Below, one piece after another: positions 20,862-31,304 of a DNA stretch of 64,000 nucleotides; the stretch's first letter is position 1, and each line of letters starts with the position of its first letter. The position numbers and the translations under genes are program-made. The stretch covers positions 45,102-109,101 of the forward strand of contig VCMS01000254.1 of NCBI GenBank assembly GCA_022539475.1, given 5' to 3'. Source of the stretch: Gracilaria domingensis (Eukaryota > Rhodophyta > Florideophyceae > Gracilariales > Gracilariaceae). The notes under the pieces are model-generated. The model did not search any database. It worked only from the letters and a program-made list of their open reading frames with translations, and was not told the DNA's origin.

Positions 20862-23800
20862 ATGAGACAAGAACACGCAGCAAGCTTCTCTTTTATTTCT
20901 CTTTGCGCCCGACTACGTTCCGCAAGATTGAATCGCACAGAGCTGAAGTCAATTCTGGAAGATCACGTAGAGGACTTGCTTCGCGCCGTTAACATTCAAC
21001 AACTCGGGAAAAATGCTGATCTTGACTACGTTCGATATCGCAAAGATGCAGCTGAGACTTTGGAAATTCCAAGGCCAACAGATGCGGGGCTTGATTTCAT
21101 CCCGTCTATAGAAAAAGAGCTGTCATTGGGCCAGTATGATGCTGCCTTGCTGCCGCGCGATTATCTTGCCTATGCCGAAGTCGATGATGTCACCGATATT
21201 CTTGGCTATCGCACTTATTTGAAATCTAGTACTGCGATTCAAGCTCTCGAGCAGTTCTGGAAGAAGCAGAAGAGAGCTGCATTTTCTGCCCTTACGACGA
21301 TTCTTATCCTATCGCAAAAGGAGGAGGGTCATGTGTGCTGCGAGCAGTTCTCAGAATTTGTTTTGAACAACAAAGAAAACATTCAAAACATCATCATCGG
21401 AAGCGTTATCGCTGTGCTGGACGCCCAAAAGAATCAAAACGCGTCAACCGCACGTACCATCGAAGTCGTGGAGCATTGGTGGGTTCTAGAATCTTTATTT
21501 GCGTTTTCTGTCGTGGTGGGACTTGATCCGCAATCGAAGGAAAAAATACTTTCCAAGTTAACAGAGATCGTTCAAGCGCGAAAAGACCCGTTGAATCATT
21601 CTCCTTCGCTTTCGAACTCCATCATCCATGGTCGGGAAGGCACAATTTTGTTTGCTGCAGCTCTTAATTGGTCGAATCATCTATCATCTGTAACATACCC
21701 AGAGGATCCAAGTGATAATACCATGGTAGAAGACGAGGAGCATAAAATTGTTTTGTCCAAGAAAGCTCATGAGGACTTAGAAACGTTAAACAAGCAGTAT
21801 AGCTCGCTCCATGTTTCTCCTTTCGCAGAAAACGCCCATCTCTGTTTTTCTTGGTCATCAAGGGTTCAGTTTTTTTCATCGTACGTAAGAAGAAAGAGCT
21901 CTTTAGGGGTACAGATGAACCCAAACGGCGTTACACATATGGCATATGGTCTAAGCGCAAATGTTTTCCCCACACTTCAGGATATCTCTAAAAGGAACAT
22001 GGGCATCTGTCAATCTTTGGAGAGTTACGTGTTTAGATGTTATTGGGATGATATCGCAGCGTTTCGAACCATGTTTTCTCCGTCTAACTTTACATCCTCA
22101 CAAGTTTTGGAGATTGTTGAATTGTCAGCTGCTGTTCTCACCCGGAGTGGAGAGAGCACATGTGTCACAGTGGCTCAAACGCTATGGCAGAGTACGGAGC
22201 TAGGGTTCGAGCTCAAAGGGATCAATGTGTTACTTCACCTTGCCTCTGGGATTTTTCCATTATCATATGCACCTCTTATCAAGTTGCTGTCAGTGCTTGT
22301 CAATGATAAGAAGAGTGCTGCTCATGCATTTTTTTATCTTGAGAATTGTTTGGACACAGTGACTAAAGTGTCAGATGGTTATCGAAACAGACTCATTGTG
22401 ATTGACGAAGAACCGAGCACATATCGCAGTCTCTTGCAGAACAACGCGGCGGTGAAATCAATCGGGTCGCATCAACGTTTTCCATAGTTCAACCGGGTGA
22501 GGGTGATGTTGTTTTTGTTCAATGTTCAGAGGATCTTCCGGCGCATAGGTATCGATCAGTTCCTCCCTGTGGCTCTCTTGGTATTGGAAGCATGGCCCAT
22601 TCTATCGTAACTTTGTTATGTCCATTCAATGGTCTTGATGCTGTGTTGTACATTATTGACATGCTTCGGAGAATATTAGTAGAAGATGATGTATGTTTGA
22701 GTTCAGATGAGACCGTAATCGATGAGCTGGTTTCGTCGGGTTTGGTAAGTATGTTGCTTATTGATAGACTCTGTAGGAAGGCCTCACCAATGCTTCATGT
22801 TCACATAACAAGAGACCTACAGCTCACTAGCTTGATAGCCAAGATCTTCCGGGAACTTGCTGACCCTTCAGAAAGAGTACTGAACTCGTGGCTATCTAAA
22901 GTACGACACGAGGTGCTGCTCACAGCCTCCGCATCATGCTTAGCATCAATCGCTATTGGATCGCGAGAATGTGCAGTGATTGCTTTGGAGCATCTCGAAT
23001 CTACGGAAAGAGGCATGTACCTACGTACGGCTATAGCAACACTTGGTGAGGGTGCATTCCCTGCGCTTGCAGCTATTTCTCTAGTTACTGACGCATGGTC
23101 GGCAACTGGATCTCCGTCAGAACGCATAATGGACGTTTTGCAAACTGCGTCACAATCTCTGATTCAAAGAGCAGCATGGGAATTTCTTGAGCGTTTTCGA
23201 GCAAGCCAGAAGAAGATTCACGATTTTCTTGCTTCAACCGCGCTTGCTTTATGGTTGACCACACCAAGGTACGAATCCACACTGCGGCAAACAGCAGAAC
23301 TTCACTGGCGTCTACCCGCATGCAGTTTGCAATTCTTTTCTTGCAGTCCGGATTTGTTGCTGAGGGAGTCAACGGTGTGCGCTGTTTTTGGAGAAGTTGT
23401 AAGCAGTTGTAACCAGCTGCTACAAGCTCAAGATTTTGAAAGAGGCAGATACCTTTTTGTTCCCTGCATTGTGGGGAGGGCTTGCGGCCTGCGTTGAAGC
23501 ACTTCAGTTGCGGAATGGATCATTACAAGCTAAGAGAGATAAAACCTCGAAACTTGGAAGTTTCTTGGAAGATGATGCCCCTACCATACTAGAAAGGGTG
23601 CTATTGAGCCCTGAGGTAACCTACGCGATGACCATGATTGCTTCTGGGAACGTTCGCATTCTGTCTTCTGCAGAGTTATACAAGAGATGGGAGTGATCTC
23701 AGTTCAAGCACCTGTTTAACACTATCGACAGGGATTGGCTCCTGAGCTTAACTAGTGGTGCAGAAATCACAGATGATCAATACGTTTCCGGCTGGCCCTC

Positions 23801-24173
23801 GTGGATCCCGGACATGAGTGCGAGATGCCTTTCGCTACAGTTTTCTTGTCTAAGGCATATTCAGAGAAACGGGTCTACAATTCAAGTTCCATGGCCAAGT
23901 CGGCAAATATCGGCACTTGGTTTGTGGCGTGGTGGTAGAGATACTGTTTGTAGCGGGTTTGCTCGACGTATTCAAGAGGAAAGGTCCGTGGCCACGATTG
24001 AAATGTTAATGCAAGTTCTCTCCAGTAGACAACGTGCGGCTTCGAGGTCACTAATGGAATCCCGTAGGAGAGATGATTCCTTTGCGCAAACATCTCAAAG
24101 GAGGTGGCCGACGAGCGCACAACGCTCTACAAAAGCCACGCACCATCCGCATATCGCAAGTGCTACTGCGTGA
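20862..24173 (+). pseudogene. Nup188-like large nucleoporin, broken and truncated
   Basis: From ATG 20862 a 541-codon helical frame includes DILGYRTYLKSSTAIQALEQ, REGTILFAAALNWSNHLSSV, and GIFPLSYAPLIKLLSVL with DKKSAAHAFFYLEN, which resembles the FPLSY...LLxxL...SAxxxxxFL segment of Nup188 inner-ring scaffolds. The frame shifts near 22450-22490 into PGEGDVVFVQCSEDLPAHRY (a beta-rich insert as in Nup188) and GLDAVLYIIDMLRRILVEDD, shifts again near 23440-23490, and meets an in-frame TGA at 23694-23696. A further frame change follows near 23850. The family is usually over 1,700 residues; about 1,100 codons remain. If the first segment alone were expressed it would be a truncated scaffold. The assignment rests on a few motifs. 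Confidence 0.45.
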
Positions 24174-24357
24174 AGAAGTTCTTGACGCGGCGACGGCGTA
24201 GGAACGCTTATGAAGGTGTAGCGCAACGACGTATATCTTGTACAGGCACGAGCAACAAGACGGTTTCGCAACTAGAACATCATTTACAACTCTATCTTAG
24301 AAGCGTTCTTCATCATACCAATTCTCAATTGCACCGTAATCGCAAGTCGGAAACACA

Positions 24358-24960
24358 TTAAATGCAAGTTATAACCCGAAATCTATGCCCCTCTCCTGAA
24401 TCATGAAAATCATACCGATCTGCACCTACCATTCGATGAGAGGACAAACCAACGCGGCTAACTCTTCCTGTACTATGCTGCACAAGACTCGTTTGAGTTT
24501 GACGCGGAATTTCTTCCTGACGGCCTTGCTGCGTCTCGCGTCCCACACGCAGACATTACTGTCGTACAATCCAGATGCACTGACTCTGCCGTCCGCGTGC
24601 ATAGAAACGATAGTCACGAGCTTTTCCTGGCAGCACAGCGGTCTGCCAACGGCGCGCACCAGTATGTCGTAGCCGCAAGACAAGAACCGCCGCCCCTACT
24701 TGCTCAATGACACGCAAGGCACAAAGCAGCAGTGCCGGCGTAGCATCAAGGGTAACAGAGTGCCGCTGTCGTCGTCCTGTCTCCGAACTGCCTCGTCGAA
24801 AAAGGTCGTCGCGATTTGCTGCCTATCCCCAGTGGCGAACACGCTTAGCATCTTCGCGTCATGCGAGTTCTTGCAATAGTATGAATTTGCGCTTTCCTGG
24901 TTGTCATATCTTACATTCAAAACTTTCCGTGCCTACACATGCAAAGTCTCTCTGACCCAT
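24358..24960 (-). pseudogene. WD40-repeat protein fragment, broken
   Basis: Minus-strand translations in two frames look like beta-propeller blades: HDAKMLSVFATGDRQQIATT upstream and VTIVSMHADGRVSASGLYDS followed by NVCVWDARRSKAVRKKF downstream. The spacing (a D-G...YDSNV-WD pattern) fits one blade. Frames are broken and the flanks are missing, so it is a relic of one or two blades of an unknown WD40 protein. Confidence 0.4.
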
Positions 24961-25945
24961 CACCAGACTCACTCCAGTACGAAGCTCGTTTGCCCCCGCA
25001 AACAAAAGTCTTCACAGTGTCTCTATTGACATACCCCAACATCACGAGCGTTCGTCTTTAGACGCGCAAAAGAATCCAGTTTGGCGCAGCATACGTTGCT
25101 GGGCTAAACCAGTCTCTAAGCTTCATCTCAGCAATACAAAAACATTGTTTAGTCTTTGCATCTCAAAGAAGCACTCTATAAAGGTTTGATTTCAAAAGAC
25201 CAAAGCTGCTGAATAGTCATCATGACAAAGTAGTTTTGCAATGTAAATATGGGAAGGATTATAGAAGATGTCAGCTCCGTTCTGCGCTCCTTTCGTTGCG
25301 GCTGAGAAAAGTGACGGTGTGATCAAGAAATGTGGTTTAGAGAGTGAAGTACATTCAAAAATCTGTGCACGTGGGAGAACTGCTTCTTTTCTGTGCGTTT
25401 CGGTCTTCATTGGTATTGGTGTACCTTCGAATAGATCTAATTTGATCCTTTAGTTAAGGGTTCTAGTTGTTTTCAGACAAGTGGCGGTTCTTTTCGGTGG
25501 CATGCGAAATTTTCATTTAGACAGATTCTTGGATTCATACCGGTAGCCCACATGCTAATTGACTACGTAGTAGTAGCCGACGGCTAGCTACTAGCCGTGC
25601 GATGCTTTCCTTCATCCGATCTATACGCAGTACACGTATTTGTGTGCAAACCAGGATTTCAGAATCAGAATTCACCCCCGTGATCTTTTTCGTTTACTCT
25701 TGGATTTATCGATTCGATTATTGAACGAAGACGCTGCACAAACCCTTCACGACATACATCGCCCTTTGAAGAACAGATTGGTTTCCAGAGGGCGCAACAT
25801 ACCAAGGCTTTTCGCGGTTGGGTGCGAGCCAGAGCGTTGTATGTTGGCCAATATCCAAACATTGCTGTCTTCTCATCGAAACTTGTCTTAGTCACCCTGT
25901 ATCAGCCTTGCATCACAGTCTTTGAGAGATATTTTTCGTTCACAA
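24961..25945. other. Intergenic, ~1 kb, no gene supported
   Basis: Marks the change from the pseudogene cluster to the intact gene island. A plus-strand frame of 83 codons at 25640-25891 ends shortly before the next gene and could be a 5' UTR frame. No motif is seen. Confidence 0.4.
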
Positions 25946-28633
25946 ATGGAGGACGGCTACGACTTGAAGCAGCAAGAGGATGGATCGTACGAGATGCGAA
26001 GACAGGATCATCGCTTGCATGTCGGAACTGGGCAAGAGGCCGAGCAACAATGGCCAGACGTTCAACAGCCAGAAGAGGCAATGCCTGTACTAGACTTAGC
26101 TGAAGCTTGGTCCAAGTTGAGCACAGGGGAAGAATTGCCGTCTGTCATAAAAAGAGAGGACGACATCATTTCGTACAATGCGAAAGTTATGACTGCAGAG
26201 TTGAAGTATCACATCTTGGCATCCACGAAGAACACGAAACCTGCCACCGAAGTTGATTCAGCTGTCATAGAGGAAAACGGTGATATCGGTCACCCGGAAA
26301 ACAGCGAAGCGGAACCAAAGCCAGGCGACAGTGAGGAGGGCGAGCCGAAGATAGAAAAGGAAGAAAACGAGAGTCAATCTGGTGCAAACCTAGCACACCC
26401 GAAGAGTGTATATGGAGCAAGCATATTACTGAAACTGCAATGGGAAGACAAAAAACCTCAGAAAAAAGTTCCACATAGAACTTATGAAGAGCTAGGAGAG
26501 TTTATCGGCGATATATTCAAAAACTTAAATGAAACACTGCAACAGAACGAACTAGCTGGTGAAGCTGTTGCGAACGAGATGGCTTTCGATTTGACCCCTC
26601 TTATATTGGCAAGATACATGGATGGTATCGAAACCTGCACAGATGTTCTGGCCGAAAATGCTTTTCATCTACTAACTCTTTTCGTCGAGCGTGGTAGCCC
26701 GAGAGAAATGCATTTAGCGATAAAAACACTTTTGAAGCGGATTGACATCGTGTACTTAGAAGCATCTTCGTACCTGTTGCTGAAGCCATTGATGACTTTG
26801 TGGATGAAACTCATCATCCGTATGCCAAGAATGAGGCACAAATTTGTCAGGGATTTGCTAAAAGAGTTCGACCGCATGCTGTCAAATGCGGAAACTTATG
26901 ACGTCTCATTTGTTCCAGATGAGGGCGGGATTGGAATTGAGGAGGAGGGGAGAATAAAGGGCATGAGTGAAATGATTCTTCAGTTCCTCGAGGATTTGAC
27001 AAAATTGCAGATTAAGCAAAGCGAGGAAAGTGAAGCAATCAATGTTGAAGTGGATGCACTTGGGCGCGCAAAGAAGCGTGCGACTCAAGCGACAGAAACT
27101 GACACACTGAATGGGAGCGGTGCCTTGGAAACGACAAAAGGAGACCCAAAGAAAGGGCCGAAAAGTTCAGAAGCTTCCAGCGAGAAGAACACAGAAACAA
27201 GAGGCGGAGATGAAGATAAAAAGCCAAACGGGAGCGAAATCGCGAGCAACCAAGAAGATGGAGTCGGAAAGGAGACCACAGACTGGGTAAACGAAAGAGC
27301 AGTTACATTGGCAAGAGCGATTCAGATATTGGGCCTGCTCTGGGCAGACATATCCCCACCTCCCGGAGAAGATCGAGATCTTCCGCGTAAAAAGAAGACC
27401 TCTAAGAAGTCCGAAGCAGCTCAAGCGAGAAGAACGTTGCGAAAAGAGAAGAAGGAAATGTTGCTTGCCCGTTGCATAGGGTTGTTTAGCGGTTTAGGAT
27501 GGTCAAATCCCGTTCTTGTTTGTCAAATTGCGACGAATGGTCTCAGTGTCCGGGGCTGCAGTATGACTGATGAAGCCTTTAAAGGGCATCTTGGTCAAGA
27601 TATCAGATCAAGGAACGAGAGAAAGAACACTTTGTTCAGTGTGAACGGCATTGCTCACTATCTTTGCGGCGTCCTGAGACCGAAGACACGAAGTTTGCTG
27701 AATGACACTGGGGGTAGTAACATTGATCACTACAAGTACGATCTCAAAGATACTGGCTTTGACTTTCTAGATGAGATATATGCATTTGATCTTATTTTGC
27801 CATATGCTATGGCATTGATATCGCTCTCGGATACGACCTTGTTGATGGCGGGAATTTTGTTGCTCCGTGCATTTTTAAGTCGACTACCAAACAGTTGTTT
27901 TGACACCTATGAAGAGGCTCTTCGCTTGAGGTTCGGGGTCAACATCCTGGGACGCGAAGCAAATGTATTAGGCTTGGCACTGCATCTCGTGAAGGCGATT
28001 GCTTCCTGTGATGACCCTAACCACAGAGAGGTTGCTTATAGAACATTGAGAGAGCTGTTGAACAAATGTTCTCATCCCGCCGTTCGTTACACAATTTCGG
28101 AATGCATATTCCAGGAATCAAAACGCATGGCCGTTACAGCGCAGCTTGTCACAAACATGAAGGACGTCATTCGTTTTTCTGATGACGTAGCGGCGAAGGG
28201 AACAAGGAAGGACTGGGGAATGGCTCAAGCGAGTGGGCTAAGGACAAGGTTCGTGGAGGTATGTTTGCCAAAATACTTCCTGCCGCAAAGGAGCCTTTTG
28301 TCCTGTATATCGCCTATGGTGTCCACAAGCAACGTGTGCCTGTTCCTTGCAGCCTCTGATTCTCGATTACTTACGGTTCATGCAAAAGACGAAAAGCTCT
28401 CTGAACACATTAAGCACAGGAGACGTTTCATGAAAGCTTACTGCAGACTTGGAATGGAGTGCGTTCGAGCACTTGCATCTGTTGCAGAACATGATCAAAA
28501 GAATGTGCCGAGAACGAGGTTGACTAAGGAGAATCGAAATGAAGCGATGGCTCTTTTTGCTGCTAGTGAACAGACTCTGAATCAAAGTATTGCGGCAATA
28601 TGTGCCCTGTCCAGCGCGCTCGAGTTGTTGTAG
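25946..28633 (+). CDS. Large helical protein of unknown function (HEAT/ARM-like)
   Basis: The 895-residue frame is intact; ATG 25946 is the first Met in context CACAAATGG. Residues ~1-60 are Gln/Asp-rich; ~95-160 are strongly acidic (Glu/Lys low complexity). A helical core (~165-360) contains AIKTLLKRIDIVYLEASSYL. A Lys/Glu/Ser-rich linker (~380-490) precedes a second helical core to the end (YAFDLILPYAMALISLSDTT, NILGREANVLGLALHLVKAI). This acidic-linker-separated alpha-helical layout resembles glomulin/ALF4 or other ARM-type adaptors, but I cannot make a firm match. It lies 618 bp upstream of the SRPK gene, same strand. It has no signal peptide or membrane segment, so is probably cytosolic or nuclear. 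Confidence 0.75.
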   Translation: MEDGYDLKQQEDGSYEMRRQDHRLHVGTGQEAEQQWPDVQQPEEAMPVLDLAEAWSKLSTGEELPSVIKREDDIISYNAKVMTAELKYHILASTKNTKPATEVDSAVIEENGDIGHPENSEAEPKPGDSEEGEPKIEKEENESQSGANLAHPKSVYGASILLKLQWEDKKPQKKVPHRTYEELGEFIGDIFKNLNETLQQNELAGEAVANEMAFDLTPLILARYMDGIETCTDVLAENAFHLLTLFVERGSPREMHLAIKTLLKRIDIVYLEASSYLLLKPLMTLWMKLIIRMPRMRHKFVRDLLKEFDRMLSNAETYDVSFVPDEGGIGIEEEGRIKGMSEMILQFLEDLTKLQIKQSEESEAINVEVDALGRAKKRATQATETDTLNGSGALETTKGDPKKGPKSSEASSEKNTETRGGDEDKKPNGSEIASNQEDGVGKETTDWVNERAVTLARAIQILGLLWADISPPPGEDRDLPRKKKTSKKSEAAQARRTLRKEKKEMLLARCIGLFSGLGWSNPVLVCQIATNGLSVRGCSMTDEAFKGHLGQDIRSRNERKNTLFSVNGIAHYLCGVLRPKTRSLLNDTGGSNIDHYKYDLKDTGFDFLDEIYAFDLILPYAMALISLSDTTLLMAGILLLRAFLSRLPNSCFDTYEEALRLRFGVNILGREANVLGLALHLVKAIASCDDPNHREVAYRTLRELLNKCSHPAVRYTISECIFQESKRMAVTAQLVTNMKDVIRFSDDVAAKGTRKDWGMAQASGLRTRFVEVCLPKYFLPQRSLLSCISPMVSTSNVCLFLAASDSRLLTVHAKDEKLSEHIKHRRRFMKAYCRLGMECVRALASVAEHDQKNVPRTRLTKENRNEAMALFAASEQTLNQSIAAICALSSALELL

Positions 28634-29251
28634 TGATACGGCTCTCAGTTGCCGTAGGGGACGGACATCTCTGCGCAATCTTGGCGACACACCCCCATGT
28701 GTTCTCGGGCAAAAGGTTTGTGTGGTTTGTTTGTGGATAGAATCAGTTTGGCATACTTTCATCTAAAGTTTCACCCATCAATGCAACTTCAGGTTGTTAT
28801 TGCCCATACAAGAACGTTCACACTGCGAACTTTGGCAGGCTCTGGAACGTTCAGCAGTAGCTAAGCATACAACTAAATAAACTTCCCACTACCTCGGCAA
28901 ACGATACAATATCTACCAGGGGTAACCCTCATCCTTATATCCGTTTTGGTCTCGTGTGTTGACTCGATGGCGAAAAGCCAAAACGATCACAAAAAAGCAA
29001 AAATATTCGGTGCGCAGCGATGCATCCAAGAATCGCGCGTTTGTCTGCCAGAGGCACAAATTGTTGGCACAGGATCTCCTCGCCGAACCATCGTGCGCCA
29101 AGACTCCACTGATGCGGTAGATATAGCGTAGAAGCCGCCAGCAACTCCCCACGCCGCCGTGCCACCGCCGTCGTTGCGGTGTGTCTCCAAACGGCCCGAC
29201 GTTCTGGCGCTGTTTTGCGGCTGCTTCCACAGCCCAGCGCTCTCGCGTGAG
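28634..29251. promoter_or_regulatory. Intergenic, 3' end of unknown gene and SRPK upstream region
   Basis: 618 bp. An AAATAAA at about 28874 could serve as a polyadenylation signal for the upstream gene. The 3' part is in frame with the SRPK gene (no stop back to 29159), so a longer N-terminus from a non-ATG start cannot be excluded. No defined promoter motif is seen. Confidence 0.35.
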
Positions 29252-30853
29252 ATGGGCACAACCGTCGAAAAACGCGAGCGTTCTCGCCTTGATTCGGCCG
29301 CCGACGTGCAGTTTCCGTACCACGAGGACTCCGAATCTAGCCTTGGTGAGCAAACCGAGCAAGAATGCCTCAAGAAAGGTGGTTACCATCCGGTAAAAGT
29401 AGGTGACACTTTCAAAAACGGCACCTATCGTGCGTTGTGTCGCCTCGGTGTCGGGCACTTCTCCACTGTTTGGCTTTGTCTCGATAACAACCGCTTTGCT
29501 CCAGGAAACTCTTCTGGAACTCGCGTTAATCGTGTTGTGGCCCTCAAGATTCAAAAGTCAGCCACGGACTACACCGAAGCGGCAAGAGATGAGATAGAGC
29601 TCCTCCAGGTGGTGCGCAGGAAAGACCGGTATCGAAGCGAGGCCGTAATTTCGCTGCTGGACCATTTTGAACTCTTAGGACCAAATGGTAAGCACGTGTG
29701 TCTTGTGTTTGATGTACTCGGAAATTCGTTGTTGAAGCTGATTCGGAGATTTAACTACAAAGGAGCTCCTTTGTCCTTAATTCGCCGAATCTCAAGAGAT
29801 ATCTTGACGGGACTGCATTTCTTACACGCTGAGGCTGGCATTATCCATACTGACTTAAAACCGGAAAACATACTGTTTGAGATTCCGTCGCACATGATGC
29901 ATGAGGTGGAGATGAAATGCACAGCGTACAGCCAGTATTTGATTGAGCGGCGTCGACATGAAATACTGAATGGAAGCACTGCATCGGAGAACTCTGAGGT
30001 CGCAAATGGCATGAGGACGACGTCCAAAGCATATCGTCGAAACCAGAAGAAGCGCATGAAAGCAAAGGCAAAACGTCAAGCCGAGCGACAATCCATTCCG
30101 CCTGAAACTCCATTTGGGGATTTACTGGGGCCTTCTCCATCGTCGAAATCAACTGCACCGAAAGCGGTTGAGTCAACGAAGGTGGTAACACCCGACAGTA
30201 TGAAATATGTGTCTAGATTGGACTCAAAAGATGATGGAGCAAAGGCAGAGGCAAATGGACATGGTTTTGAGAACTTTGAGCTAGGTTGTATCATAGACAA
30301 AGATGAAATGTTTGCTCGTGGTGTAGTGAAGATTGCGGACCTCGGAAACGCGTGTTGGGTGAGCAAACACTTCACGGAAGACATTCAAACAAGGCAGTAT
30401 CGAAGTCCTGAGGTAATCTTGGGGGCCAAGTACAACAGTTCTGTGGATATTTGGTCTGCAGCGTGTTTGATTTTTGAGTTACTAACTGGTGATTACCTTT
30501 TCGACCCCCACTCAAGTCTGGAGTACGACAGAGATGAGGATCATCTTGCTCTGATGATTGAGCTGTTGGGGCCGATGCCGAGATATCTGACTCGAAAAGG
30601 GGAGTTCAGCAGAGAATTGTTCACGAGGAACGGAGAACTGAGACATATCAAGCATCTGGACTCGTTTCCTTTGATTGAGGTGCTTGAAGAGAAGTACAAA
30701 TTCAGAAGAGAGGAAGCCAGCCTGATAAGTTCTTTCTTGGAGCCGATGCTGCGCTTGGACCCAGAGAAACGGGCGACGGCGAAGGAGTGTCTTCTGCATG
30801 CGTTTGTGGCTGAGGTAGCGGAGGATGAGGTGGTGGACATGACGGAGGCGTGA
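29252..30853 (+). CDS. SR-protein-specific kinase (SRPK/Sky1 family)
   Basis: SRPKs phosphorylate Ser in RS repeats of splicing factors, controlling nuclear import and splicing. The 533-residue frame from ATG 29252 opens with the family signature KKGGYHPVKVGD and LGVGHFSTVWL (Gly-rich loop), VALKIQKS (ATP-binding Lys, ~98), then HTDLKPENILFE (catalytic loop, Asp ~201). A spacer of ~130 residues, basic and Ser/Lys-rich (RRNQKKRMKAKAKRQAERQ), interrupts the lobes as in all SRPKs. The C-lobe follows with KIADLGNACWV (DLG in place of DFG, normal for SRPK), TRQYRSPEVILG, and SVDIWSAACLIFEL. It is full length and intact. An RS-repeat protein is encoded 5.4 kb downstream, a possible substrate. Very secure. 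Confidence 0.96.
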   Translation: MGTTVEKRERSRLDSAADVQFPYHEDSESSLGEQTEQECLKKGGYHPVKVGDTFKNGTYRALCRLGVGHFSTVWLCLDNNRFAPGNSSGTRVNRVVALKIQKSATDYTEAARDEIELLQVVRRKDRYRSEAVISLLDHFELLGPNGKHVCLVFDVLGNSLLKLIRRFNYKGAPLSLIRRISRDILTGLHFLHAEAGIIHTDLKPENILFEIPSHMMHEVEMKCTAYSQYLIERRRHEILNGSTASENSEVANGMRTTSKAYRRNQKKRMKAKAKRQAERQSIPPETPFGDLLGPSPSSKSTAPKAVESTKVVTPDSMKYVSRLDSKDDGAKAEANGHGFENFELGCIIDKDEMFARGVVKIADLGNACWVSKHFTEDIQTRQYRSPEVILGAKYNSSVDIWSAACLIFELLTGDYLFDPHSSLEYDRDEDHLALMIELLGPMPRYLTRKGEFSRELFTRNGELRHIKHLDSFPLIEVLEEKYKFRREEASLISSFLEPMLRLDPEKRATAKECLLHAFVAEVAEDEVVDMTEA

Positions 30854-31304
30854 AGGAGGTTCCGCTGTACTGCCAGGTACAGCGGTACATGTAGAAGATA
30901 GCAATGTATCTATCCTGTTTGGTTTGTAAGTTTATCGTTGAAGTCTCGTCGGTATCTATCGTACACGTAGCTGTTTGCGGTTTTAGTTGTGCGCGCACGA
31001 GAGGAGCCCACGTGCGCCACGCGCCCACGCCGCACGGCGGGAGGCGGCGCGGATGCGGGCGCGGCCAGTGCGGAGCGCGATTGGATTGCGAAGCGCGTTT
31101 CGTCACGCGCTCGCCTCGGCCGGTCGCCGCTCGCGTGCGCGCAGCTTCTTGCCGACCACCGACGCCCTCTTCCGGTGTGCCACATCTCGCCGTTGTCCGC
31201 TTCGCGCGTCCTGCCCGCTGCGCTCCGCTCACGCCCGTCGCCGTGGGTGCTTTTTTTGGCGCGGCTTGCGGGCGGTGGTGCACGTCCATGACGTGTTTGC
31301 AATT
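30854..31304 (+). promoter_or_regulatory. GC-rich 5' region of OSCA/TMEM63-like gene
   Basis: 451 bp. The downstream half is CpG-rich and contains a CACGTG G-box (about 31009). It is in frame with the following gene back to 30987, but lacks an ATG in that frame before 31305, so it is treated as promoter and 5' UTR. Confidence 0.4.

Noticed and set aside
18070-23696. TGA codons as selenocysteine
   Set aside because: They do not align to redox Cys positions, no SECIS-like stem was noticed downstream, and the same frames carry other breaks.
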